Assembly: GCA_963920765.1 (NCBI GenBank)
Contig: OY987243.1
Location: 35,773,060-35,837,059 of the forward strand
Source of the DNA: Ulota crispa
Lineage: Eukaryota; Streptophyta; Bryopsida; Orthotrichales; Orthotrichaceae
Length of the DNA stretch: 64,000 nt
Reading direction: 5' to 3'
A program made the translations under genes and the position numbers. This document shows, piece after piece, positions 10,160 through 22,148 of this stretch (positions are counted from its first letter, which is position 1; each line of letters starts with the position of its first letter). Under the pieces are notes generated by a model. The model was not told the DNA's origin. It did not search any database and was given only the letters and a program-made list of their open reading frames with translations.

Positions 10160-11619
10160 CAGCACTGCTGACAATGCTGAGGCTGTTTAACCCTTAAAGG
10201 ACTAATGGATCACAGTGGCCCTGCCTATAGCATTCTATAGTGTTTTGCACACGGGCACCAGTAGTATTGCTTCAAAAAGTTGGAAAAGTCAACAGTGCAT
10301 GGTGCCCTCATGAAAATTGGAAGAAGGGCAGCTCGGGAGCTAACACCATGTATCACAATTTGGGTTACAAAATAAAATGAATGTATCTCAAGAAGTAAAT
10401 TTTGCCTTCCATGATGCACTATGCTTTTATGATCACTTTTGAAAAAAATCATATCAAAATTGGTCTTTTTCTAGGATACAAAGTTTTTTTTCGGAGGCAA
10501 CGGACGTTTAAAGGCCCAAGCCCATTTTTTTGTGAAAATTACTCAAAACTGCCACTTTTGGGGGAGTGAGGACAAATGTAATTTTTTTTTTTTGGAAATC
10601 CAACCTTAAGATCTTGCCCTAGACAATGGGAGGTACTTATGCAAAAAAAAATAGCTCATTCTAGATGGTGAGGAGTGAGATATTCACATACAAAGTGAAA
10701 AAAAAAGTTTTTTTCACTGCTGCCCAGAAATTTCAAAAGCCTTTGACGGCTCCTATATCAAAAAAATTGCTCTACGCAAAGTTGAGGTTTATTTTTCTCA
10801 TGTAGAATACCAAGTTAGGTATGTGTGGGAGAATTTTCAAATGAAACGGAGGTGTGGATTATACTTTGTAAAATCTTGCAATGCCGTAAGGTCATGAAAT
10901 TTGCATATACACTAGGCAAAATTGGAGGATTTATGTAAAATTCAAAAACCCAAAATTACTTTGATCCAAATGGTGAAAACCAAGGAATCTTAGTCTACTA
11001 CAACTTGCAAAAAAAAAGTCAAAAAAAAAAACACAAAGAGCTCAAAAAAGTAAAGCAAAAATTTTACAAGGGGGAAAAAGAATGGAGGTTTGGGAGTCCC
11101 ATACCTACCCAAAAACTAAAACTTCTCATAACTTTCATCTCATCTATTAGAATTGAATGATTCAAAGCTTCCCAAATACATAAAATTTTAAAGAACCAAT
11201 TTCAAAATTTTATTTAAAAATGTTGCAATTTTTTTTTTTTCCCAATTCTCCCTTGTTTTTCAATTATTCATGCATAACTTCTTCAATAATTGTCAGAATG
11301 GAGAAATTATACCCCCACATAGGTCTTAACATTTCCCCCCTTGAATAAAAGTTTCAAAAAATCGGGCAAAGTAGTTTAGCCATAGGTACCTGCCCAAAAT
11401 CCCATTTGTCCCCCAAGGGGACAATGGGCCTTTAGAAGTAATGACCACCACAGTTTGGAAAATTACATCCAAAATAAGTGATCGCAAGATTTGAAAAAGA
11501 ACTACCTTCTTTGCTGATGGAGACTAGCCATGACTATTTTCACCATACAAATTAAGAGAAAAAGCAAGATATAGTTGTGGGCCCCATTGATAGTATAATG
11601 TTGACTGGGCGCTTAGGGA
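10160..11619. other. Degenerate TTAA-family arms and A-rich sequence
   Basis: A TTAACCCTTAAAGG end at about 10187 pairs only imperfectly with GACGTTTAAAGGCCC near 10503. Bases 11085-11440 form a diverged single arm of the 719-bp palindrome that follows (shared AACTTTCATCTCATCTAT, ATTCATGCATAACTTCTTC, CCCATTTGTCCCCCAAGG). No gene is supported. Confidence 0.5.
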
Positions 11620-11623
11620 TTAA

Positions 11624-12342
11624 CCCCTAAAGGCCCATTGTCCTCTCAAAGGACAAATGGGATTTTAGACATGTACCTATGGCTAAACTACTTTGCGTGG
11701 TTTTTTGAAACTTTTATGGAAGGTGAGGAATTCAAAGATCAACGTGGGAATGTAATTTTTTTTCCATTTTAACAATTATTGAAGAAGTTATGCATGAATA
11801 ACTGAAAAACATGGGACTCCGGGCAATCCAAAAACTTTTGTAAAAATTATGTTTTTTTCAAATAAAAATTTGAAATAGGTTCTTTAGACTTATATAGACA
11901 TGGAGAGCTTTGAATCATTCAATTTTGATAGATGAGATGAAAGTTATGTGAAGTTTTAGTTTGCAGGTAGGTGTGATTTTTTGAGAAATCACACCTACCC
12001 GCAAGCTAAAACTTCACATAACTTTCATCTCATCTATCAAAATTGAATGATTCAAAGCTCTCCACGTCTATATAAGTCTAAAGAACCTAGTTCAGATTTT
12101 TATTTGAAAAATACGCAATTTTTACAGAAGTTTTTGGGCTGCCCGGAGTCCCATGTTTTTCAGTTATTCATACATAAATTCTTCAATAAATGTCAAAATG
12201 AAGAAAAAATTACATTCCCATGTAAATTTTTGAATTCCTCACCTTCCATAAAAGTTTCAGAAAACCACGCAAAGTAGTTTAGCCATAGATAGATGCCCAA
12301 AATCCCATTTGTCCCCCAAAAGGGCCCTTGGGCCTTTAGGGG
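11624..12342. mobile_element. 719-bp TTAA-flanked fold-back element
   Basis: A near-perfect palindrome centred near 11984, with TTAA at 11620-11623 and 12343-12346. Termini CCCCTAAAGGCCCATTG and GGGCCTTTAGGGG. Each arm is about 350 bases, with matched landmarks such as AACTTTCATCTCATCTATC on the right and its complement on the left. Non-coding. A DNA strand of this element could fold into one very long hairpin. Confidence 0.85.
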
Positions 12343-12346
12343 TTAA

Positions 12347-14123
12347 GAGAGAATTACGTGTCTGACTCGGGACAAAGCGAGTGGCCTTTTCCGCCGTGGC
12401 TTTAGGGTTCCCTAGAGTCCATGCGTCCAAGTTGCAGTAATGTCACTAGAAATACCACTAAAGCCCCATCGCACCTGGCATTTAGAAGAATTGTTGTTAA
12501 AAATTAATATTGACTCTTATAGCAACGGCAGGCTGAGTGGTAAGGAAAAGGGCAAATTTTGAAGGCTCCAGAAATTGCGGACCGGCCCTAGTTGAGTGGC
12601 GTTCGCATATCAGGGTTTACTTAGTTATTTTGTTTCCACAAAAACTGCCAGCAAGGCAAATTTCATGATGACCTAGACAAGAGTTCACATCACGTTGGTG
12701 TCTTCTCCCATTCACCTCCTCACGCGGTGGTAGCAACGGCGAGTCGAACTGAAATTTTGATTATCAAAGCGCTATTTAGTAAAACAGGTCCAGAGCCGGC
12801 ATTAGTAAACATCGCACAAAAGATGCTAATGATCTCTGAAATCTCCATTTTTGTGAGGAATTATAACTACGAGAAACCTGGATGCCTCCCCCAAAGTCCT
12901 CCATAACTATCGGGAACTTTGCAATTATTACCGCTCTTTGCAATGAACCAACAAGGATGCCAGCTAGGTTCGGACCCTAATAGGTTAATAGCGGCTACTG
13001 GTGAGAACAGATGCAACTAAAGACACCTCAACAACTGCTATTTTCAATTACATAAGTGCAAGTGCGAATGGACCTTAAGGTAGAAATACCATAGACGGTT
13101 AAAATAAGCCACTTTAGCCTATAAGATATGGAGAATTTCTTTGAGAAATTATGCTCAATCTATGAAGAAACAAGGATAAGGAAAAGTACATCAACAAAAA
13201 AAAAAATTTACTCAAAAATGAATATTTTATGCGATATAAATGTGGATTTAGGGTTTGGACCAATTCTGGTTTCATAGGTACACCTTAAACTGCTGCTTCT
13301 AGAACCTTGTTCTAAAATAAGTTTGAACCAATCAAATGCGAGGAAATAGCATCTTTTTGAATTTTTTTTCAAAACTTGCTCTTGTTGATTTTAGAACAGT
13401 CTATACTGCCATTATCAGGGAGTAACCATTTATGGTATTTCTACCTTATTGGTACGATGTCCATTTTGAGTTGTGAGTTGTGAACTTGTGAGGAACTGAC
13501 AATGGGCATGCTCTAAGTTACCTGCTGGTACTCTTGTAATCATCCCGGTCAATGTACTGGCATAACCGACCTTTAGTTACATGCTAGCCGACCCATATGA
13601 CAATTGTCTACTGTAGATAAACTAAATGAAAAATAAGGTGGACACACCCATACCCAACCGTTTAAAGGTTTGTGGGTACGTGAAGCTCTCAGAAAATTCA
13701 AGAAAAAAAATCAGTAGGGTTAATCTTTCAACAAGCTATCGTGGAACGTAATTTTTGTGGAAAAAAGTATTGTAGATTATTTTATATGTGCAATTCATAG
13801 GGTCCCTATTAGCGATTCCAAATTATTTTTGAAAGTTGAAACTGCTTGGATGTGTTTCTATAATGGCACTTGAGGGTCCCAATCCCAATCATCTCAAAGT
13901 AACTTAGCACTTGATATGTGGCAAAATTTGCTTGTGCAAGAGGCATTCATTGCTCCACTTTGGATTCAATAGTGGGTGGAGAATCCCTCAAAAATAGGGT
14001 ACAGAACTGGGGAGGGATTGGAGAACATTGTGTCTACCTTAGCGGATATTGCATAATTGACTGTAAAAACATGGTTTGAGGAAATCAAGGGAAAACTCTT
14101 GGGAACCTGGGGCAAACTAAATG
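12347..14123. other. Intergenic, nothing recognised
   Basis: Mixed-composition sequence without a supported gene or a delimitable repeat. Confidence 0.4.
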
Positions 14124-14127
14124 AAAG

Positions 14128-14382
14128 AACACAAAAGTCATTAAATTGGAAAAACACAATTCCCCAGTTGTACTTCACCTAAAACCAAAAAAATTACCTT
14201 AAACCAGATTTGAAGGTATCAGATTCAATTTGAGCCACTAAGATTTTTTACCTTGCAAATTCCTCCTCTCATGTGAGGGCACGTGTACCAAAAAAATGGT
14301 GGAGCTTAGTTTAAGGTGATCACCTTAAACCTTCAGAAGTCCCAAATTTGGCCAAAGTTCCAAGTTTAATGAATATTGTGTT
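14128..14382. mobile_element. 4-bp-TSD MITE, copy 4 (opposite orientation)
   Basis: Left end AACACAAAAGTCATTAAATT and right end AAGTTTAATGAATATTGTGTT are diverged versions of the family terminus. Flanked by AAAG at 14124-14127 and 14383-14386. The interior shows the family features in reverse: TACCTTAAACCAGATTTGAAGG and GGCACGTGTACC. Confidence 0.75.
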
Positions 14383-14521
14383 AAAGATAGCAGATACACT
14401 TTTGACCGTAAAGCATGGTTTGAGGGTCATATTGCAGTCATAGGCTGTAATCTTGCGGATATTAAATTGAAATTGTACTTGGAGATGAGGAAATAGGTTA
14501 AAAAGTTAACCACTTTAAAAA

Positions 14522-14758
14522 GTGCTATTTTTAAAGAAGTTTTTTGGGCTACTTGATTACTTGCCCTCCCTATTTGTTCAAAAATTCATGCATAATTTTT
14601 TCAATAAATATTGGAATGAAGAAAAAATTAGATGTGCACATACATTTTTGAATTCCCCATCATCCTCAAAGTTTCAAAAAATTATAAATATTGGTTTAGT
14701 CATAGGTACATGCCCAAGGTCCATTTGTCCCCTAAGGAACCACTTGGGCCTTTAGGGG
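14522..14758. mobile_element. Single arm of the TTAA fold-back family
   Basis: Diverged match to one arm of the 719-bp palindrome (TTCATGCATAATTTTTTC, ATAGGTACATGCCCAA, CCATTTGTCCCCTAAGG) ending CCTTTAGGGG followed by TTAA at 14758-14761. The opposite end is not recognisable. Confidence 0.5.
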
Positions 14759-16029
14759 TTAAGAATTTTTAAAAAAGATCCCAAAATATGTACTTATTGC
14801 AACAAACAAATCACTAATCCCCTATTTCTACCCACCCTTTGAGTTCAATGCAATCATGACAATTATAATGTTGTGCCATCTCAATAGGACAAAGATGTGG
14901 GTACAATAGAACCATAAATTCTATTTTTTCTATTTGAATACACAAGTGAAGTACTCAAATAGTGACTAGTGAGTTCATCTACATATTGTTTTAGTGCAAT
15001 GTCTTTTTGTATTATTTTAGATTGTGCATGTGGATAAGGTCCTTCATACAAGAACTAGATTTCCATTTTATATACATGATTTTTGTGATGTACAATAGGA
15101 AAGTCATATGAGGTAGAGACACTTCACACACTTTCTAATGTACCCGACCTAGGCTCAATAAATGTTAAGAGTGTCAAATCCTAACCCCAAAGCACCCATG
15201 CCGTTTTCACCAAAATCAGGGTGTCTGGAGACCAACAACTTTGATGCATTGTATCTCAGTCAATTGGATGATCCACAAAAAGCAACCATTGAGAATAGTG
15301 GAACACCTACTTAGAAAATGACTTGCAAATTTTGGGAACAATTGACCGTGAGAGATGGGAGATTATAACATTTGATCAAACAACATGTGATGGCAAAATC
15401 TCAAATTTTGGCATGTGATTGCTATTTAATGATTTTTACAAAATCTTATAAGGCCTTGATTCATCTCAAATTTTGTGGGTAGCAAGATTAGATGTGAATG
15501 CACACACTTGCAAATTATTGAAGATTGTACTTCTTTAAATGCTAAGTTTGAGGGTTTCAAACTGTAATGGGGCAAAAAATGATGACCAACATAGTCGATG
15601 AGGATTACCTTGACAAGGGTCTAGAACATGTTTGAACTTGTGCCTGAATTCCTTGCTACCACAAAACACATTGCAAGGAAGCTTGAAAAGGTTTTTGACC
15701 AGTTGGAGCCTATAAAATGCTCCTTGCCACCTCGCTAGGTACAATGTTCAACACTCCCTAGGTACTTGTACAACATTTGACTTGACTTGCCATTACTCCA
15801 CTTGCACGGACCACTTGAATACCTTGATAATTGCAATTTATAGCAATGTCAAAAAACTAGATCTAAACCCTCAAGAAGCCTTTTTAAAATCCCGGCAACA
15901 GGATCCTGTCAATGGGGTGCTCAAGGGTTAAGGGCCTTTTGGAGGGTTCAAAATTTTGCAATGCTAGAGTGGACACATGATCAATGAAGTTGTCTTTTCT
16001 TCTAATTAGCCATTCACAAAATGTCTTAA

Positions 16030-16269
16030 CCCCTGAGAGTCTAGCACAAGTTCACTCAAATCCAAACCTTTTGGAACTCATTCCAATCAAAGTATCACCT
16101 AAAAGAGATCCACAAAAATTGACCGTACCGATTGGTAGTGAACATTGGCATGGAGCTTCAAGGAAAAGGACACGTCCTTTCACCGTACCATTGAAAAGAT
16201 TATAACGGTCAAACAAAGAAATTTTTCAAAATTGAGAGGCCTTATTATGGTCCCTTGGGCACTCAGGGG
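16030..16269. mobile_element. TTAA-flanked element (240 bp)
   Basis: TTAA at 16026-16029 and 16270-16273. Termini CCCCTGAGAG and GGCACTCAGGGG. Non-coding, with an interior different from the other TTAA subfamilies. Confidence 0.6.
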
Positions 16270-16480
16270 TTAAGGTCCAACTCTGCACAAGGTCAAGGTT
16301 GAAGTTAGGATGTAAGCTTATGGTGAGTTTTCCTTGAGTTTGCAAATTTGGAAAAGGTTCGTGACGTTTATTGGAGTTAGTAAAGTATATTCCCACATTC
16401 ATGAACAAAAAATATATTGATTAGTTCTTACATGAATAGGAAGAAAACAAGTGAAAGGGTGGGATTCTCATATTAGTTAA

Positions 16481-16714
16481 TCCCTAAAGGACAAGACAAC
16501 CCTTTGAAACCAATACAATATGATGTATTTTTCTTGTATTTGGAGTGCATCCACATCTTCATTACATTTGAGATCAACAAAGAAGTTAGAATATAGATCA
16601 ATGCTGTACTAGTGAGGAAGTCAAGATCCCAAATTAAAACTTTTTGTTGGTAACAAATACTAGTTGTATAGCAACGTATATACTATGTATTATAGTAGCC
16701 TTGTCCTTTACATA
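16481..16714. mobile_element. TTAA-family element with decayed right end
   Basis: Left TTAA at 16477-16480 and terminus TCCCTAAAGGAC. The interior matches the 3936 and 21684 copies (TTTTTCTTGTATTTGGA, AACAAAGAAGTT, GTCAAGATCCCAA). The right end reads GTCCTTTACATAA, so the terminal TTAA has mutated. Confidence 0.55.
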
Positions 16715-19284
16715 ATATTTAGTAGCTTGAAAAGAGGCTACATTTCCCTCTCTTCAGGTATCATCTACAAAGTCCATCTTGACAAAAAAGGTTTTTTTGG
16801 TACAGTCCATTTCTGGACACTTGTCTAAGTTTTTTCCTTTTCTGAGATGTTGTTACCCTCAAGTAGCTTTTTTACAACATGCGCTGGTACTTAAGAGTAT
16901 CTATTTGCACAAATCATAGTTCAGACAACCGAGATTTTTCCAAAGTAAATTTGGAGCTTATGCAAAAGTAGCTTGTTTACACATCAAAGCTTTATCCGAC
17001 TAGTATATTGAGTTGAGAGTTCAGAAAAAGTACTTAAATATCTAACCAGAGTTTATTTAAACTCAAAGTCTTGTTCATAGAGCTCTCCAAGCTTTCCTGT
17101 TGGTTATGAATTCCGAGAGGAAAGTCAGCCATTGAAAAACAATTAGTAGCATGGCTTGCTAGTTATGAATTCTGAGAGGTAAGTCAGCCATTTGAAAGGC
17201 AATCATCAGCATGGCTTGACTATTATATTTAGGAAACAGTACAACAGAGCTTCAAGTGTATAGGCACTGTTTGCTTTAAAAAATTTGAAGTTTATAAAAA
17301 AACAACCTTTTTGACAAAACTTTACCACGAGACAAAGACTATTTACTTAATCAGAAAAAGTTAACCCATTTTGTATAAAAAGTGAGTAGTATGAGGTAGA
17401 GTAGAGAGTGTCATGAGTTGGCAGCATCACCAAGAGGTCAAGGGCCTCACCTGTGCCCATTCCAATTCACACAATCAAACCAATGATATGTTAGAGGGGT
17501 TACAGCAGGTGTCAGCAGCCCTTGCATGCGTGTTATAGCTTGCACTTGGAAATAATGCAGCAACAAAAAATGAAACTACACATAACTGCTCAAAACCTCA
17601 GTAAATATTTAAACTTGTGTAGCGTTCTGTGAAGACTCCATGCTTGTGTAAGCAAATGCACCAGAGAAGCACTAGACTCCAGTAGTTGCACGTCAAACCC
17701 ACTCGTGCGGCAGCTTGCATGTTTCTCACGTGAGTTGTTTAGAGGATTAGCTGGCAGAAAGCATGGCTATGGTGTAGACAATGGAGGTAGAATTACTCAG
17801 CAGAGAAAGCTTGCTGTGAACGTAGCAAGCCAAAGGAATTGAGAGAGAGGAAAAATTCCAAGAGAGGTGACTGAGAGTTGCTGGCAACCTGAGAGTCCAA
17901 TCTTGCTACTTTTTTCAAAAAAGGTGCCCTAATTGGCAGCCGAATTTTGTTGAAGGCTCTTAACTGAACATGTACATTACTCAGTGATTACTCTACAATT
18001 ACTCTGCAGCTTAATGGCAGCTCAGAATGTGTACTGTAGAGATCTCTCTTAACTGTAGCAAAGGTCAGATTTGTGCAATTGTAAGCTTATTAAGCAAAGG
18101 CCAATATTTGGAATCAGAAGATTTGTTCTCTGTAATTTTTGAGGATAAAAGAATCCCCTAAAAATTTCCGTTCTTTTAGTAAGGTATAGCTTATAGAAGC
18201 GTGCTTTGGAAGGAAATACCTTTTCTTAAAGAGTCTCATTGAGTTTCTCAAGCTATTAGCTATCTCCTAGTGCCAAAAAGAACCCACATAAAAAAGCAAA
18301 TAAAAAAGCAAAATTGCTATAGAAGCCATGTCCCATTTTTTGTAAAGTATATAAGAATACTTTATACAATCTACGGTGAATCTTTGTATAATTTGGTAAA
18401 CAATTACGGGGACCTAGAAGGTGCATGGACCTAATGGTGTGTCAAGTAGATGTTTAGCTGTGCGTATTTTGGAGTATAAGGTGTTTAATCTATAGGTGTT
18501 ATAATCTTGTATCCCTAGGATATGTTAAGATAGATTAGATCATGGAGATGTTTACTTGTCCATTGACCTTATAAGAAAGGAAAATGACATAGCTACAATA
18601 GTAGTGCTTATATCCTAGGTTTTGTAGGCTAAGTATCACAAGTAACTACTTGCCAAGAAATCTAGAAAAAAGAAAAAAAAAGAAAGAAAAAAAAAGTTAA
18701 TATTTTTTGACATGTCTGGCCCCCTTGACGTGTGTGCACTAAGCTAAGCCTCCCTTTCATCAACTCTCACAAATTCAACCAAATATCCCATAATTAAAGA
18801 AGGGTGTGGAATATTCCACACCATTTCATCCAAGTGGATGGAATGGTGTAGAATATTTCACACCATTCTCTTGGAGAGAGGGCAGCCTTTACTAATGCTA
18901 CTGAATGTTATGTAAGGGTTGAAGGAATTCAAAATGTATTAATATTCAAGCTGTGTGCCTTCAATCTTCAATAGAATCGCATGGGGTAGACCCTTTTTAA
19001 AAAAAAAATTGGCTGCATGCTATATAGTTGAGAGTGTCTCACTGAAAATTTCCAATGAAGATTACCTGCCCTATTCGGCAATGATTAGTGTAGGTTACAG
19101 TAGGTCAAATATTAAAGACGACCTTTTATTGAAGATGGAATCCAATTACCAAGTTTGGTCAAGTTCTCTGTCAATATAACTTCTCAAAACACAAATCTTA
19201 TCCTTACATCATGTCACCCAAGTTTATTGATTCTACTTTCTCAATTGGTCACACGTCCATTCATTCAATAGCTAGCAAAAAATA
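16715..19284. other. Gene-free AT-rich stretch
   Basis: Holds the 60-bp duplication, an A/G-rich simple run near 18663-18700, and two successive palindromes at 18804-18821 (GTGTGGAATATTCCACAC) and 18846-18863 (GTGTAGAATATTTCACAC). No protein-coding signal was recognised. Confidence 0.4.
17102..17220 (+). repeat. Tandem duplication, ~60-bp unit x2
   Basis: Two copies of a unit running from GGTTATGAATTC through GAGAGG, AAGTCAGCCATT and AGCATGGCTTG, at 17102-17160 and 17161-17220, with a few substitutions and indels. Confidence 0.8.
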
Positions 19285-20167
19285 GTTGTACAGTCCGGTA
19301 CATGGTGTTTACCAACTGCCAATTTGAGTTATTGAGTTTTTTTTGGTGGAACATGGTATACATTTGGTATATTTTTGTCAACAAAATTATCATTGCATCT
19401 TTGTGCAATATCAAGCAAGTATATCAAATTTTAACTCCTAAAAATCAAAAATCCATTTTTGGTGCATGATTTTGTAAGAAATTCACGGTTTTACATGATA
19501 ATTAATTGAATAAAATTAGTGATGAGTTTTTGAGATTTGATTTCATGGATATGTAGGAAACATCCATGTGCACATCTTCCCTACTAAAGAAACCCCCTTA
19601 AGTAACAAAATTTTGAGCTACAAAAGATTCAAAGAAACTTGTGATAGGCCCAAATTTTGTAAAATACATATTTTTCTATGAAAATCAAATTTTGTTGTTT
19701 GACTCATAAATAGTAACTAAGTTTGTATCTCTAAACATGATATTTTGTTTACTTGATGAAAAGCTAGTTAAAAAACAAAAATATATATTTTACAAAATTT
19801 GGGCCTATCACAAGTTTCTTTGAATCTTTTGTAGCTCAAAATTTTGTTACTTAAGGGGGGTTTTTTTAGCATGGAAGATGTGCATATGGATGTTTCCTAC
19901 ATATTCATGGAATCAAATCTCAAAAACTTATCACCAATTTTTTTCAATTAATTATCATGTAAAACCATGAATTTCTTACAAAATCATTCACCAAAAATGG
20001 AGTTTTGATATTTAGGAGCTGAAATTTGATATACTTGCTTGGTATTGCACAAGGATGCAATGATAATTTTGTTGACAAAAATATACCAAATGTATACCAT
20101 GTTCCACCAAAAAAACCCAATAACTCAAATTGGCAATTGGTAAACACCATGTACCGGACTGTACAAC
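19285..20167. mobile_element. 883-bp long palindrome (fold-back element)
   Basis: Arms of about 390 bases match as inverted repeats: GTTGTACAGTCCGGTACATG at the left against the inverse at the right. Further pairs include ATCAAGCAAGTATATCAAAT and TTTGAGCTACAAAAGATTC. A loop of about 100 bases lies at 19680-19785. No clear target-site duplication was found at the ends, so the superfamily is open. Non-coding. Confidence 0.8.
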
Positions 20168-20533
20168 AGGCATTGATTTACTAAAGTAGTCAATGATTCT
20201 ACACCAAGCTATCATATGAGTACACAAATAATGCCATGTTCAACTAAATATGAATTAAGCATAGAATCATGGACTAAGCATAAAGTAATGAGCTTAAGCA
20301 AGATATTGAAAGAGCATCTAATGTTCAAACAATACAAGCTGAAGTATTAGGGAATCTTCAAGTGTTTATGCACACATCCCTAACAAAAAACTATATCATT
20401 ATTTACAAACTTTACTATAACATATTGATGTGTTTAACTAATCACACAATATCCAATGTTCATAAACTATAATTTGGAAATTACCTTTGGATATATATGC
20501 AAAACAGTGGGAGATCTCCCGTTTGTTTGCCTT

Positions 20534-20801
20534 AACGCCATATTAGGTAAATTGGGAAAAAAAGTACATTTTGGGACTTTGAAAGTTTAAAGTGATCACC
20601 TTCATCTAAACTCCAGCGTTTTTTTTTGTGCACCTGTCCTTACTTGAGAAGAGGAATTTGCAAGGAAAAAAATCCGTGAAAAAACTTTAGTGGCTCAAAC
20701 TAAATCTGATACCTTCAAATATGATTTAAGGTAACTTTTTGAGTTTAAGATAGAGTACAAAATAGTACCTCTATTTTTTGTAATTACCTAATATGGTTTT
20801 C
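20534..20801. mobile_element. 4-bp-TSD MITE, copy 5
   Basis: Left end AACGCCATATTAGGTAAATT, right end AATTACCTAATATGGTTTT. Flanked by CCTT at 20530-20533 and 20802-20805. The interior shares GTCCTTACTTGAGAAGAGG and ATCTGATACCTTCAAAT with copies 3 and 4. Confidence 0.8.
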
Positions 20802-21260
20802 CTTATGGAAACATCAAATAATTTCCCAATATTTTGTTTAAGCTTTGAGAGATCTCTCATTGTTTTGATCCGTCCATAATTATATAATCAGTTCATAATT
20901 ACATGAATAATTCATGATTACTTAAACATAACATCATAGCAAATCACTTCTAAATCTTCCAAAACTCTTAAAAAAAATAGCACAAAAAAACCGCAGTGTG
21001 TTTTTATTGATTAGCCAATTTTGATCATGCAAACAATGAATTTGATTATTCATGTGCAAAATTTAGCATTTTTTATGTCAGTAAATCAGTTTTAATATGG
21101 ATACCTTTTTCATAAATAGTAATTCACTTTTCCCATTTGTTACAACTTACAAACGGTTACCGATTGTTCTTGATCTTACAAAAGGGACACTTGTATGGCG
21201 TTTTCATAAAAGCAATAATTATTGCATTTTCATATGCCAGGTGCCCAGGTGATGGTTTAA

Positions 21261-21595
21261 CCCTTAAACGTCCGACTACAGTACTTTCTACAGTGGCAGC
21301 AAGTGCTCAACAATTATAATATTATTTCTTGATGTTGTAAAAGTTAATAGTGCATGTTGCCCTCATGAAAATTACAAAGGCAATTTGGGATCCAACATTG
21401 TATTTTTGAATATTCTCACAATTTGGGTTACCTAGTAATATGAGTGCATCTAATGAGATATTTTTTTGCCCTCCATGATGAATCATGTATTTACAATCAC
21501 TACTGAAAAAAAACAAATGAAAACAATTTTTTTTGTAATACTTAAACTTTTTTTGGAGCTAGAGGACAAAAAACGTCCTCCTTGGCGTTTAAGGG
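21261..21595. mobile_element. TTAA-flanked element (335 bp)
   Basis: TTAA at 21257-21260 and 21596-21599. Termini CCCTTAAACGTCCG and GGCGTTTAAGGG. The interior (CATGTTGCCCTCATGAAAAT, CACAATTTGGGTTAC) matches the 10187-10515 relic, defining a distinct subfamily. Confidence 0.75.
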
Positions 21596-21683
21596 TTAAT
21601 GTGTGTGATACTGCTCCGTAAAGGCTAATGTAACAAATCTCAAATCAATAAGCTCAATATTTGTAGGTTATTTTAACCCTTAA

Positions 21684-21921
21684 CCCTTAAACGACTAAGA
21701 GGCCCTTTGCAACCATGACAATATAAGGTATTTTTCTTGTATTTGGAATGGATCCACAGCTCTACTATATTTGAGACGGGATTTCAGACCAACAAAGAAG
21801 TTGGAGAATAGATCAATGCGGTTCTAGTGGGCTACTTGAGATCCCAATTTAAAATTTCTTACTGGTAGCTAATGACAATTATACGTTAGCATATATACTA
21901 TGCCCAATGGTCGTTCAAGGG
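21684..21921. mobile_element. TTAA-flanked element, left member of an inverted pair
   Basis: TTAA at 21680-21683 and 21922-21925. Termini CCCTTAAACGAC and GTCGTTCAAGGG. The interior matches the 3936 family in the opposite orientation to its right neighbour. Confidence 0.7.
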
Positions 21922-21925
21922 TTAA

Positions 21926-22144
21926 AGGACAAGGCTACTATAATACAAAGTATGCACGCAGTTGTATAAGTGGCATTTGCTACCAACAAAAATTTTAATT
22001 TGGGATCTTGACTACCTCACTAGTACAACATTGATCTATATTCTAACTTCTTTGTTGATCTCAAATGTAATAAAGGTGTGGATGCACTCCAAATACAAGA
22101 AAAATATATTGTATTGCGCAAAGGGCTGTTTTGTTGTTTAGGGG
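21926..22144. mobile_element. TTAA-flanked element, right member of an inverted pair
   Basis: Shares the TTAA at 21922-21925 with its left neighbour and ends GTTTAGGGG followed by TTAA at 22145-22148. The interior (GGATCTTGACTACCTCACTA, TTGTTGATCTCAAATG) is the reverse orientation of the copy at 21684. Confidence 0.65.
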
Positions 22145-22148
22145 TTAA

